A program made the position numbers and the translations under genes. Below the pieces are notes generated by a model. That model was not told the origin of the DNA. It did no database searches and saw nothing but the letters and a program-made list of their open reading frames with translations. From PWND01 sp964614525 (GTDB taxonomy: Bacteria; Bacteroidota; Bacteroidia; Bacteroidales; UBA7960), in contig CAZTPA010000089.1 in NCBI GenBank assembly GCA_964614525.1, forward strand, positions 1 to 9,226: 9,226 nt of DNA. Direction: 5' to 3'. Shown here piece after piece: positions 1-7,732 of the stretch (position 1 is the stretch's first letter; every line of letters starts with the position of its first letter).

Positions 1-30
1 TTATTAGAACAAGATTGAAAAATCTAAGTC

Positions 31-58
31 TTTGATATCATATAAACTTTTATTTTTG
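31..58 (+). promoter_or_regulatory. Putative sigma-ABfr-type promoter of the serine hydrolase gene
   Basis: The box TATTTTTG at 51-58 matches the Bacteroidota -7 consensus TAnnTTTG exactly. A TTTG at 31-34 could serve as the -33 element, but the 16-base gap is shorter than the usual 19-21. Transcription would start near 64-66 and leave a leader of about 45 bases before the ATG at 109. No Shine-Dalgarno sequence precedes that ATG, only an A/T-rich stretch, as is normal for the phylum. Confidence 0.4.
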
Positions 59-108
59 CATTGTAAAAACAAATCAGCTAATGCCACCTATTTTTACAAA
101 ATATTATT

Positions 109-1305
109 ATGAAGTGTTTCCGCATTAAGTTTATAATTTTTGTTTTTGTTTTTCTATTTGGAAGCACAACCTGTTTCAAAAGCAGCAATAGCTTCCTATA
201 TCATAGCGGTGCATCAGAAAATTCATTATTGTCTTTTTACTGTCAAACCGAAGAAGAAATAAATTATTTAAATGAGCGAATTACTGAAATTCTCACGGAA
301 CTGGAATTTAACGGAAATGTTTATCTTTCAAAAAACGGCATTACACTTTATGATCGCTGCCTTGGTTTTACAGATTACAAAACTAAGGAAGCTTTAAACA
401 GAGAAACAGTATTCCAACTTGCAAGTATTTCAAAAACTTTTACAGGCGCTGCGATTTTGCTGCTGCAGGAAGATTCTCTTTTAAAAATAACGGATTGTGT
501 ACAAGATTATATTCCGGAATTTCCTTATGATGAAATAAGCATTAAACATTTGCTGACTCATACTTCAGGTCTTCAGAATTATATGTATTTGTTGGAAAAA
601 CATTGGAAAAAAGATTATTATCCAACTAATGAGGATGTTTTGGACTTATATATTAATCTAAAACGTCCTTTGAATTTCACATCGGGATCTCAGTTTCAAT
701 ATTCAAATAGCGGTTATGTTATTTTGGGCCTTTTGATAGAGAGAGTCAGCGACATGAGTTATCCTGATTTTCTGAAAGAGAGAATTTTTGAGCCTTTGAA
801 ATTAAATAACACATTTGTAAATGACCTTCACCATCCGAAGGAGGTAGAAAACAGGGCTTTCGGCTACAGGAAAGCCGGGAAAAGCTGGAGATTGATTCCT
901 GACAGCAATCTTGATGCTGTTTTAGGTGATAAAGGCATTTTTTCAAATATTCCGGATTTAATAAAGTGGGACTACGCTTTGTATTCTGATATTCTAATCC
1001 CAACAGAACGCAGGGAAGAGGCATTTGAGTTTGGCCGATTGGATAACGACAGCATAATAAAATACGGTTATGGCTGGAGATTGCAAAAATATTTGGATTA
1101 CAAAATTATTCACCATCCCGGCAGGTGGCATGGCTTTAGAACAAGCTTTAAAAGGTTTACAGAAAACCGCTCTACACTTATTATTTTGAGCAATAATGAC
1201 ACAGACATTGCCGACCTTGTTGATACTTTGCAAAACCTTATGTTTCATGAAGAAAGAGAAATCTGGTTGTCAGGACAACCCGATGAATTACTTGATTTTG
1301 ATTAA
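109..1305 (+). CDS. Exported serine hydrolase, class C beta-lactamase / penicillin-binding-protein-like family
   Basis: This 398-residue protein belongs to the serine beta-lactamase-like fold (PF00144 type), which covers class C beta-lactamases, D-Ala-D-Ala carboxypeptidases, esterases and peptidases. Three active-site motifs are visible: SxxK as S106-I-S-K109 within LASISKTF, YxN as Y198-S-N200, and H336-P-G338 in place of KTG/HxG. The motif LLTHTSGL at 148-155 is also typical of the family. The N-terminus (MKCFRIKF followed by a hydrophobic stretch to about residue 19) is a signal peptide. Cys22 follows STT, which is a poor lipobox, so secretion to the periplasm is likelier than lipidation. 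Length is normal and no domain is missing. The substrate cannot be told from sequence, and resistance should not be assumed. It is separated from dut by 31 bases, and dut appears to have its own promoter. Confidence 0.85.
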   Translation: MKCFRIKFIIFVFVFLFGSTTCFKSSNSFLYHSGASENSLLSFYCQTEEEINYLNERITEILTELEFNGNVYLSKNGITLYDRCLGFTDYKTKEALNRETVFQLASISKTFTGAAILLLQEDSLLKITDCVQDYIPEFPYDEISIKHLLTHTSGLQNYMYLLEKHWKKDYYPTNEDVLDLYINLKRPLNFTSGSQFQYSNSGYVILGLLIERVSDMSYPDFLKERIFEPLKLNNTFVNDLHHPKEVENRAFGYRKAGKSWRLIPDSNLDAVLGDKGIFSNIPDLIKWDYALYSDILIPTERREEAFEFGRLDNDSIIKYGYGWRLQKYLDYKIIHHPGRWHGFRTSFKRFTENRSTLIILSNNDTDIADLVDTLQNLMFHEEREIWLSGQPDELLDFD

Positions 1306-1310
1306 CTTTG
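1303..1310 (+). promoter_or_regulatory. -7 promoter element for dut, overlapping the upstream stop codon
   Basis: TAACTTTG matches TAnnTTTG exactly, and its first three bases are the TAA stop of the serine hydrolase gene. A start site near 1316 would give a leader of about 20 bases before the dut ATG at 1337. No convincing -33 TTTG is visible 19-21 bases upstream. If real, it would drive dut and the lipoprotein/EnvC genes behind it. Confidence 0.5.
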
Positions 1311-1336
1311 CACCCAATAAAAAACCAGACACAAAC

Positions 1337-1780
1337 ATGGAAAACATCGAAGTAAAAATAGTTAACAACTCAAACAATGCAATTCCCGAATATGAAACAC
1401 TGTTCTCAGCGGGAATGGACATACGTGCATTTGTTGACGAACCAATAATAATTAAGCCTTTGGAGCGTTGTTTAGTACCCACCGGATTGTTTATTGAATT
1501 AGCTGCAGGATATGAAGCACAAATAAGGCCGAGAAGCGGTTTGGCAATAAAATCCGGAATAAGTGTATTAAATAGCCCGGGAACTATTGATGCCGATTAC
1601 AGGGGAGAAGTAAAAATAATCCTGGTAAATTTATCTGATAAGGAATTTACCATTAACAGCGGAGACAGAATAGCCCAGATGGTTATTGCAAAACATCAAA
1701 GAGCTGTATTCCTTGAGGTTGAAGCTCTTTCCGAAACAAAACGTGGAACAGGTGGTTTTGGGCATACCGGAACCAATTAA
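1337..1780 (+). CDS. dut: Deoxyuridine 5'-triphosphate nucleotidohydrolase (dUTPase)
   Basis: The enzyme hydrolyses dUTP to dUMP and pyrophosphate in the cytoplasm, keeping uracil out of DNA and supplying dUMP for thymidylate synthesis. All five motifs of the trimeric dUTPase family are present in the 147-residue product: AGMDIRA (25-31), PRSGLAIKSG (65-74), GTIDADYRGEVK (82-93), GDRIAQMVI (109-117) and RGTGGFGHTG (136-145). D85 corresponds to the catalytic aspartate and Y88 to the residue that discriminates against ribose. Length is normal for the family. The frame is open further upstream, to an ATG at 1196, but the conserved protein begins at MENIEVKI. The ATG at 1337 also fits the promoter box at 1303, so it is taken as the start. 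The TPR lipoprotein gene begins 18 bases downstream, so the two are probably co-transcribed. Confidence 0.97.
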   Translation: MENIEVKIVNNSNNAIPEYETLFSAGMDIRAFVDEPIIIKPLERCLVPTGLFIELAAGYEAQIRPRSGLAIKSGISVLNSPGTIDADYRGEVKIILVNLSDKEFTINSGDRIAQMVIAKHQRAVFLEVEALSETKRGTGGFGHTGTN

Positions 1781-1798
1781 TAAAACAAATTTCCGCTT

Positions 1799-3538
1799 AT
1801 GACATATATGAAAAGCTTTGTTAAAATTCTTCCTCTTGTCCTTTTATTGGCATTTTCTTCGTGTAAAACATTGTTTCAAAAAACAGATAAACACGAAAAG
1901 ACAGTAGTTTCAGAAAAAGACAAACTAGAAAGCTCTGCACTGCTTATTGAAGGAACCCGCCATAGAATAAAAGGCAACACAGCCAAAGCAATAGTGAACT
2001 ATGCCAATGCTGTTGAAAAAGACCAAAATAATTCAGCCGCTTTTTTTGAACTTGCAAAAATTCATTATATAGAGGAGGAGTTTAAAGATGCCTTAATTTT
2101 TGCAAAAAGAGCTAATCAAATTGATCCTGAAAACATTTTTTACAGAATTCTTCTTGCAGACATTTATTATGTAAATCAGCAAGCCGATAAAGCCATAGAA
2201 ATTCAGAAAAAACTTGTTGAAGATTATCCAAGGGATGCCAATCTATACCTGGACCTTGCACAAACGCTGGCTCAGGAGTCCCGTTTCAAAGAAGCAATTG
2301 AGGTTTATAATGATTTGGAAAAATATATTGGTTTTTCCGAACAAATAGTTGCAGAGCGACAGGATTTGTATCTTGAACTTGGGCGTCCGGAAAAGGCCAT
2401 TGAGGAAATGGAAATGCTAGTAAAGCTCTACCCCGAGAACTTCAGGTATATGGAACATCTTGCAAGCCTTTATATGTCAACAGGCCAAGAAGAAAAAGCT
2501 TATCAATTGTATGAGCTTATGCTGGAAAAAATGCCTGATAATCCTTACACTTTATTGCTTATTGCCGACTACTATCAAACCAAAGGAGAGAAAAAAGAAG
2601 CTCTTAAATATTTAAAATCGGCTCTAAAAAGTCCCTCTTTGGATATTGACAGCAAAGAAAAAATCATGCTGGCATTTTTTCATTTTTCAGCACAGGACAG
2701 CATATATATTTCTCAGGCTTATGAGCTGTGTGAATTATTAATAGACCTTCATCCTGAAAGGCCGGAAGTATATTATATTTATGGGGATTTTTTATATCGT
2801 GATGGCAAATATAAAAAAGCAAGAGATGTGTATTTGAAGTCTGTTGAAATAGATCCCGATAACATAAGAGTTTGGGAACAAATCTTAACAATAGATTCTA
2901 AGTTAGAAGACTTTGAGTCAATGTATAAAAACTCCGGCAAAGCTTTGGAGTACTTCTTTGAGTATCCTCTTATTTATTACTATCAGGCAATTTCTGCATA
3001 TAATCAGGAGGACTTCATGACAGTGACAGAAGCAATGCAGGATGCTATTGTTTTGGTGTTTTCAAATGACACAATTGCGTCCGATTTTTATACTTTACAA
3101 GCCGATGCATACAGTAAAATGGAAATGTACGAAAAATCTGATAGTGCATATATAGAGGCGATAGAGAGAAATCCCGAAAATGCATATGCGCTGAATAACT
3201 ACAGTTATTCATTATGTACAAGAAAAACAAATCTCGAACTAGCAAAAGAAATGTCTTTGTTGTCAAATGAATTACAACCAGGGATGTCTTCTTTTCAGGA
3301 TACTTACGCCTGGATTTTATATCAAATGGGTAATTACGAAGAAGCTCGAGCCTGGCTGGAAAAAGCGATAAAAAACATGACAGAGGAGCGTCCACTTGTT
3401 TTAGAACATTACGGCGATGTTCTTTATAAACTGGGGAAAAAAGAAGAAGCTCTTAATTACTGGAAAAAAGCAATGGATGCCGGCGAAGGAAGCGAGAATT
3501 TAGAAAGAAAAATTAATGACAAATTTTTATATGAGTAA
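1799..3538 (+). CDS. TPR-repeat lipoprotein, function unknown
   Basis: The product has 579 residues. It starts with a lipoprotein signal peptide whose lipobox AFSSC places the lipidated cysteine at Cys22 (Cys19 if the second ATG, at 1808, is the true start; nothing decides between them). The rest is almost entirely helical tetratricopeptide repeats. Clear units lie near residues 47-79, 81-112, 115-145, 217-249, 323-355, 429-460, 500-531 and 535-565, many ending in the classic xxPxN turn (IDPEN, IDPDN, RNPEN). Such proteins are scaffolds for protein-protein contact, and no catalytic domain is visible. The lipid anchor suggests attachment to the outer or inner membrane with the repeats in the periplasm. 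Its last codons overlap the start of the DUF4292 gene, implying coupled expression and possibly a shared task. A PilF- or BamD-like name would be over-interpretation. Confidence 0.85.
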   Translation: MTYMKSFVKILPLVLLLAFSSCKTLFQKTDKHEKTVVSEKDKLESSALLIEGTRHRIKGNTAKAIVNYANAVEKDQNNSAAFFELAKIHYIEEEFKDALIFAKRANQIDPENIFYRILLADIYYVNQQADKAIEIQKKLVEDYPRDANLYLDLAQTLAQESRFKEAIEVYNDLEKYIGFSEQIVAERQDLYLELGRPEKAIEEMEMLVKLYPENFRYMEHLASLYMSTGQEEKAYQLYELMLEKMPDNPYTLLLIADYYQTKGEKKEALKYLKSALKSPSLDIDSKEKIMLAFFHFSAQDSIYISQAYELCELLIDLHPERPEVYYIYGDFLYRDGKYKKARDVYLKSVEIDPDNIRVWEQILTIDSKLEDFESMYKNSGKALEYFFEYPLIYYYQAISAYNQEDFMTVTEAMQDAIVLVFSNDTIASDFYTLQADAYSKMEMYEKSDSAYIEAIERNPENAYALNNYSYSLCTRKTNLELAKEMSLLSNELQPGMSSFQDTYAWILYQMGNYEEARAWLEKAIKNMTEERPLVLEHYGDVLYKLGKKEEALNYWKKAMDAGEGSENLERKINDKFLYE

Positions 3539-4343
3539 AACAATAATGCGATTTTTTATATTTTTAATCTTGATTATCTCGGTGAGCATTTTTTGGGGAT
3601 GTGATACAAAAAAACTGTTTAAAAGAACTGAGAAAGAGATTGTTTTAAAAACACCTGAGGAAGTATTTGAAATAATAGAGAAAAACAAGCCTGAGTATGA
3701 ATGGTTTTCCACAAGGTTTTCAGGAAGTGCTATCTGGGAAGGAAGAAATTATAATGTCTCCGGATCAATCAGAATAAAAAAAGATTCTGCTATCTTTGTT
3801 TCCGTTACTCCTGTATTGGGCATTGAAGTAGCAAGATTGCTAATTAGCAATGATTCTGTCAAGTTTTTAAACAGGCTGGAATCGAGCTATTATGTTGGTG
3901 ACAATAGTTTCATGAACAGAATAATTGGTGCTAACCTTGATTATCAAATGGTGCAGGCTTTAATAATAGGTGATGATTTCCCTCATTATGAAACAGAAAA
4001 TTTTTTAATGGTAAAAGAAGCCGGTAAAATTATTCTTAGCAATTCCCAAAGAAAGAAAAGCGATAATCATTTGTTATATCTTTCTCAAGACTTAATTATA
4101 GGCCTTGATAATTTCAAAGTACGGGAAAATGCAATTACAGATCCGGCCGGGAGCTCGGTCAGGGCCAATTATCCGGCATGGGAAAATATTGATGGACAGC
4201 TGTTTCCGGCAGCATTAGACTTAATGTTTACAGATAAAAACACAAATGCAGAGCTATATCTTAAATATAACAGGATGGCAATAGATACACCGAGAAATAT
4301 GAGTTTTAGAATACCGCCACGCTATGAGGAAATTTCATTTTAA
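3531..4343 (+). CDS. DUF4292 lipoprotein, possible LolB-like fold
   Basis: This 270-residue lipoprotein has the signal MSKTIMRFF plus a hydrophobic stretch ending in IFWGC, with lipidated Cys24. The body resembles DUF4292 (PF14125): a KKDSAIFVSVTPVLGIEVAR segment at 83-102, then SNDSVKFLNR and a Y-V-G-D motif near 121-124. The C-terminal part (N213-YPAWENIDGQLFPAALDL) recalls the pattern near the end of LolA/LolB-type lipid-carrier domains, where Y..y...G..lP..l occurs between beta strands. A LolB-like role in lipoprotein placement is therefore a reasonable but unproven inference. The start is uncertain: ATGs at 3516, 3531 and 3546 are in frame. The one at 3531 overlaps the preceding stop in ATGAGTAA and leaves a good positively charged signal start, so it is preferred. 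The end overlaps the next gene by 20 bases. Confidence 0.8.
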   Translation: MSKTIMRFFIFLILIISVSIFWGCDTKKLFKRTEKEIVLKTPEEVFEIIEKNKPEYEWFSTRFSGSAIWEGRNYNVSGSIRIKKDSAIFVSVTPVLGIEVARLLISNDSVKFLNRLESSYYVGDNSFMNRIIGANLDYQMVQALIIGDDFPHYETENFLMVKEAGKIILSNSQRKKSDNHLLYLSQDLIIGLDNFKVRENAITDPAGSSVRANYPAWENIDGQLFPAALDLMFTDKNTNAELYLKYNRMAIDTPRNMSFRIPPRYEEISF

Positions 4344-5553
4344 CACAATAAGTTTTGTGCTTTTCTTGTGTTTTGTTTTTACTGTTGTTTTGACAAAAGG
4401 TCAAAGCAGGGATGATCTTGAGCGTGAAAGAAAGGAGCTGGAAAAAAACATTCGCCTGACAAACCAATTATTAGAAAAAACCAAAAAGTCTGCTGAGACA
4501 ACTATAAATCAGCTGGAAATTCTAAACAGCCAGATTAGCAAGCGGGAAAACCTTTTGCAAGTTCTCGACAGCCAAATTCAACTGCTTAACAGACAAATTA
4601 GTTCTTATACAAAAGAGATAGAGAAATTAACTGAAGAGCTTAGGGAGCTAAAAGAGTCCTATGCCAGAATGATTTATTTTGCTCATAGAAATAAAAGCTC
4701 ATATCAAAGGCTGATGTTTCTTTTTTCGTCCAGTGATTTTAATCAGGCATATCTTCGATTGAAATATCTTCAACAATATGCCAGGCACAGGCAGATTCAA
4801 GCTGAAAAAATCATTAAAACAAGTGAAGAAATAAACACAAAAATTGAAGAACTTGAGAAACAAAAACAGGAACAAAAGAATTTGCTTGCTGAAGAAAAAA
4901 TAGAATTAGAGCTTCTTTCTTCCGAAAAACAGCAGCAAAACAACATTGTTGAAGACTTGCAAAAACAAGAAAAGCAACTTAAAGAACAACTAAAAGAGCA
5001 TCAAAAATCTATAAAAGCATTAGATAATGCAATAGCCAGAATAATTGAAGAAGAAAGAAAAAAAGCTGAAGAGAAAGCCAGAAAAGAAGGCAGGCCGGTT
5101 AGCAGAGAATTTACTTTAACGCCGGCAGAAATGGAACTTTCTAAAAGCTTTTCTAATAATAAAGGCAAACTTCCATGGCCAACACAAAGAGGTGTTGTTG
5201 TTGGTAAGTTTGGGGAAAGAGACCATCCCGTTCTAAAAAATATCAAAATTCAAAATAATGGAATCGACATTGCCACCGTTGAAGGTGAAAAAGCAAGAGT
5301 GCTTTTTGAAGGAACCGTTTCCAGGGTAATATATGTGCCGGGCACTCACTATGCTGTGATTGTGAGGCATGGAGAGTTTCTTAGTGTTTATTCAAATTTA
5401 TCAGAAGTGTATGTAAAAAATGGACAAAAGCTGACAACTAAAGAGGAAATAGGCCTTATTGCAACTACTCCAAAACAATCAAGAACAATTATAAACCTTC
5501 AAATATGGCATGGTACAAACAAGCAAAACCCGGAGGATTGGTTGACTAAATAA
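4324..5553 (+). CDS. EnvC-like amidase activator: coiled coil plus degenerate LytM (M23) domain
   Basis: The 409-residue product has a signal peptide (residues 1 to about 26, probably cut near TKGQS). Long coiled-coil segments rich in E, K, Q and L cover about 30-115 and 155-255, separated by a region (MIYFAHRNKSSYQRLMFLFS, 116-135) typical of EnvC proteins. A LytM/M23 domain runs from LPWP (283) to PEDWL (407). The metal site is gone: the His of HxGxD is N311 (NNGID, D315 kept), the YxH motif is Y356-S-N358, and the final HxH is I389-N-N391 with L, Q following. Like E. coli EnvC, which also lacks zinc ligands, it should bind and activate a peptidoglycan amidase during cell separation rather than cut peptides. 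It overlaps the DUF4292 gene by 20 bases. Automatic labels of 'M23 peptidase' would be misleading. Confidence 0.88.
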   Translation: MRKFHFNTISFVLFLCFVFTVVLTKGQSRDDLERERKELEKNIRLTNQLLEKTKKSAETTINQLEILNSQISKRENLLQVLDSQIQLLNRQISSYTKEIEKLTEELRELKESYARMIYFAHRNKSSYQRLMFLFSSSDFNQAYLRLKYLQQYARHRQIQAEKIIKTSEEINTKIEELEKQKQEQKNLLAEEKIELELLSSEKQQQNNIVEDLQKQEKQLKEQLKEHQKSIKALDNAIARIIEEERKKAEEKARKEGRPVSREFTLTPAEMELSKSFSNNKGKLPWPTQRGVVVGKFGERDHPVLKNIKIQNNGIDIATVEGEKARVLFEGTVSRVIYVPGTHYAVIVRHGEFLSVYSNLSEVYVKNGQKLTTKEEIGLIATTPKQSRTIINLQIWHGTNKQNPEDWLTK

Positions 5554-5634
5554 ATCTTTATAGAGCGCGGCTAATAACTTTATTTAAACAGTTTCGTACA
5601 ATATATTGCAAATACTTTCATTATAACAAAAGCA

Positions 5635-5664
5635 TTTGCAGGAATCAATAATTCGATAAAATTT
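5635..5664 (+). promoter_or_regulatory. Weak candidate promoter before tatA
   Basis: The 141-base gap between the EnvC-like gene and tatA is the only sizeable leader in the run. TTTG at 5635-5638 is followed after 18 bases by TAAAATTT at 5657-5664, which shares the TA and most Ts of the TAnnTTTG box but lacks the final G. A start near 5670 would leave about 25 bases before the ATG. No hairpin terminator was seen in the gap, so read-through from upstream is also possible. Confidence 0.25.
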
Positions 5665-5694
5665 TTTTATATAAAAACCCTTAAGAGAAATAAC

Positions 5695-5907
5695 ATGAAC
5701 ACATCAATTATTTTGTGGATGCCCGGAGCCTGGGAAATCGTAGTAATTGCACTTGTATTGCTACTGCTGTTTGGCGGGAAAAAAATCCCCGAACTCATGA
5801 GAGGGCTTGGAAGAGGAGTTAAAGAGTTTAAAGACGCCCAACAAGAAGAAAAAGAAGAAAAGAAGCAAGAGAATAAGGAGAAAGAAAACAATAAGGAAGA
5901 GAAGTAA
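5695..5907 (+). CDS. tatA: Sec-independent protein translocase subunit TatA
   Basis: TatA forms the size-adaptable part of the twin-arginine pathway, which moves folded proteins across the inner membrane together with TatC. The 70-residue product has the full family plan: a short periplasmic N-terminus, one membrane helix (about 12-26) with the polar residue E14 near its start, the conserved F26-G27 hinge, and P32 in GGKKIPELMRGLGRGVKEFK (27-46), the amphipathic helix lying on the membrane. A highly charged E/K/N tail follows (49-70). No TatB or TatC gene is in the window, so TatC must be encoded elsewhere; many Bacteroidota do without a separate TatB. It sits between two peptidoglycan-remodelling genes, with 141 bases before it and 51 bases to the next ATG. 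Confidence 0.94.
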   Translation: MNTSIILWMPGAWEIVVIALVLLLLFGGKKIPELMRGLGRGVKEFKDAQQEEKEEKKQENKEKENNKEEK

Positions 5908-5958
5908 TTTAATCAGGCTTTACAAATTTTGGTGCTAATTAATTTTTATACTATAATT

Positions 5959-7668
5959 ATGAATAAAATCTTGTTTTTCATAGCAATAACATGTTTTCCG
6001 GTATTAAGCATCACTACTCATGCTCAGAATACCAATACAAATGACATAAACGAAATAATTATTAAACGCGATGATCCGGTAGTTGTGGCTTTAGACAGTC
6101 TCGCCTTTTTGCTTCGGTTAAATAACTTTCCCGACTATCATGACAATAAAATTATAACAGAAAGATTTCCAAAAGATTTCATTCCTGAATATGTAGACAG
6201 CATTTATGCAGAAAGGATGGAACTATTAAATCAAAAATCACCAATTGAATTCACTCACAACTCAATAGTAAAGTCTTTTATTAGTTTATATGCAGATCGA
6301 CGAAGAGATTTAACAGAGCGTATTTTGGGATTAGCTGAATTGCATTTTCCCTATTTTGAAGAACAACTCGATGCTTATAATCTGCCTTTGGAGTTAAAAT
6401 ACATTGCAGTAATTGAATCTGCATTAAATCCTGTTGCCAGATCCAGAGCAGGAGCAACCGGTATTTGGCAATTTATGTATGGTACAGGCAAAATGTATGG
6501 ATTGCAGGTCAACAGTCTTGTTGATGAAAGAGCCGACGTGCAAAAAGCAACTTCTGCAGCATGCCGGCATTTTCAGGATTTATATAAGATTTATGGCGAT
6601 TGGTATCTTGTTCTCGCAGCTTATAATGCAGGTCCCGGCAATGTTAACAGGGCAATAAGAAGAGCAGGCGGAGCAAAAGATTTTTGGGCAATCCGTCATT
6701 TCTTACCAAGAGAAACCAGAAACTACGTACCGGCATTTATCGCAGTTACCTACACAATGGAATACGCCGAAGATCACAACCTTTTTCCTATTCCTGCACC
6801 ATACTCTTATGATGATATTGATACTATTCATGTGAGAAAACAAATTAGCTTTAAAGCGATTAGTGAGCTTTTAGACATTCCTTATGATCATATAAGATAT
6901 CTGAATCCCTCCTATCGCAAAGGAATAATTCCATATAATTCCAAAGAAGCCTACCTGCTACGATTACCAAAAGAACATAGCGGATTATTTGTAAGCAATG
7001 AGGAAGAAATTTATAATTATAAAACCGACGAAGAAATTAAACAGGAAGAACTTGCAGCAAAAATGGCAGAAACCATAGTTCACGTTGTGAGAAGCGGAGA
7101 AGTGTTAGGAACAATTGCACGCAAGCACGGCACTACAGTGCGTGAAATTCAACAATTAAACAACCTCAGAGGTACAATGATCAGGCAGGGACAAAGACTT
7201 GTTGTAAGAGCGCCACAAGCTCTTTCTCTGCCAAATATAAGTGCAGACAATAATGTTCATGTTGTGAAAAGAGGGGAAACCTTAGGCCTGATTGCCAACA
7301 AATACAAGGTGTCGGTTAATAGTCTGCAAAGTTGGAATAAATTGCCCAATACAAAAATTTATCCCGGACAAAGTATTATTGTCAGGCATTCGGGAGCCTC
7401 CAATTCAAATGAACAACAAATCGTTCAAAGTGAAGAAATTATTGAAGAAGAGGTATTTGAAAATATTTTTGTAATAGATAATAATATAGAAGATTTGTTC
7501 TGTGATAATTCTGAGTATTTCCTTTACATAGTTAAAAAGGGAGATACTTTATTGGATATAGCCAATAAATATGATAATATTAACGTTGAAGATATAATAG
7601 AATTTAACAAACTAAACAATGTTGATGTTTTAAATGAAGGACAAGCTATAAAAATCTATTTGCCATAA
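5959..7668 (+). CDS. MltD-like lytic transglycosylase with three LysM domains
   Basis: Lytic transglycosylases cleave the MurNAc-GlcNAc bond of peptidoglycan, leaving 1,6-anhydro ends. The 569-residue product has a signal peptide (cut near THA-QN, residue 22) and a helical N-terminal region. The SLT domain at about 135-265 shows the catalytic glutamate E153 in IESALNP, GATGIWQFM (165-173) and AAYNAGPGNVNRAI (220-233). Three peptidoglycan-binding LysM domains follow at 374-417 (VHVVRSGEVLGTIA), 433-476 (VHVVKRGETLGLIA) and 521-568 (LYIVKKGDTLLDIA). The first two are close together; the third is set off by an acidic linker of about 45 residues. The arrangement matches MltD. The ATG at 5959 is chosen because it begins a clean signal peptide; an in-frame TTG at 5929 would add ten residues before it. 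It lies 51 bases after tatA and 64 before the DUF4837 gene, probably in the same transcript. Confidence 0.93.
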   Translation: MNKILFFIAITCFPVLSITTHAQNTNTNDINEIIIKRDDPVVVALDSLAFLLRLNNFPDYHDNKIITERFPKDFIPEYVDSIYAERMELLNQKSPIEFTHNSIVKSFISLYADRRRDLTERILGLAELHFPYFEEQLDAYNLPLELKYIAVIESALNPVARSRAGATGIWQFMYGTGKMYGLQVNSLVDERADVQKATSAACRHFQDLYKIYGDWYLVLAAYNAGPGNVNRAIRRAGGAKDFWAIRHFLPRETRNYVPAFIAVTYTMEYAEDHNLFPIPAPYSYDDIDTIHVRKQISFKAISELLDIPYDHIRYLNPSYRKGIIPYNSKEAYLLRLPKEHSGLFVSNEEEIYNYKTDEEIKQEELAAKMAETIVHVVRSGEVLGTIARKHGTTVREIQQLNNLRGTMIRQGQRLVVRAPQALSLPNISADNNVHVVKRGETLGLIANKYKVSVNSLQSWNKLPNTKIYPGQSIIVRHSGASNSNEQQIVQSEEIIEEEVFENIFVIDNNIEDLFCDNSEYFLYIVKKGDTLLDIANKYDNINVEDIIEFNKLNNVDVLNEGQAIKIYLP

Positions 7669-7732
7669 GCATAAGACAGGCCGGTTTTTATTATTACATC
7701 AACTGTGGTTTTTAAGAACAAATCATATCATA

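Noticed and set aside
1196..1336. Upstream extension of dut to an ATG at 1196
   Set aside because: It overlaps the serine hydrolase by 110 bases, adds 47 residues unlike any dUTPase N-terminus, and passes upstream of the promoter box. The ATG at 1337 gives the standard length.
3045..3395. Minus-strand open frame inside the TPR gene
   Set aside because: It is the antisense shadow of a well-supported gene, with no family resemblance or promoter.
5191..5544. Active M23 metallopeptidase in the EnvC-like protein
   Set aside because: All zinc-ligand histidines are replaced (N311, N358, I389, N391); only D315 remains.
5599..5608. CAATATATTG palindrome in the gap before tatA
   Set aside because: A 10-base A/T-rich palindrome is expected by chance in this composition and has no second copy nearby.
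5929..5958. TTG start ten codons upstream of the MltD-like gene
   Set aside because: It puts hydrophobic non-signal residues ahead of a clean signal peptide that begins at the ATG at 5959.
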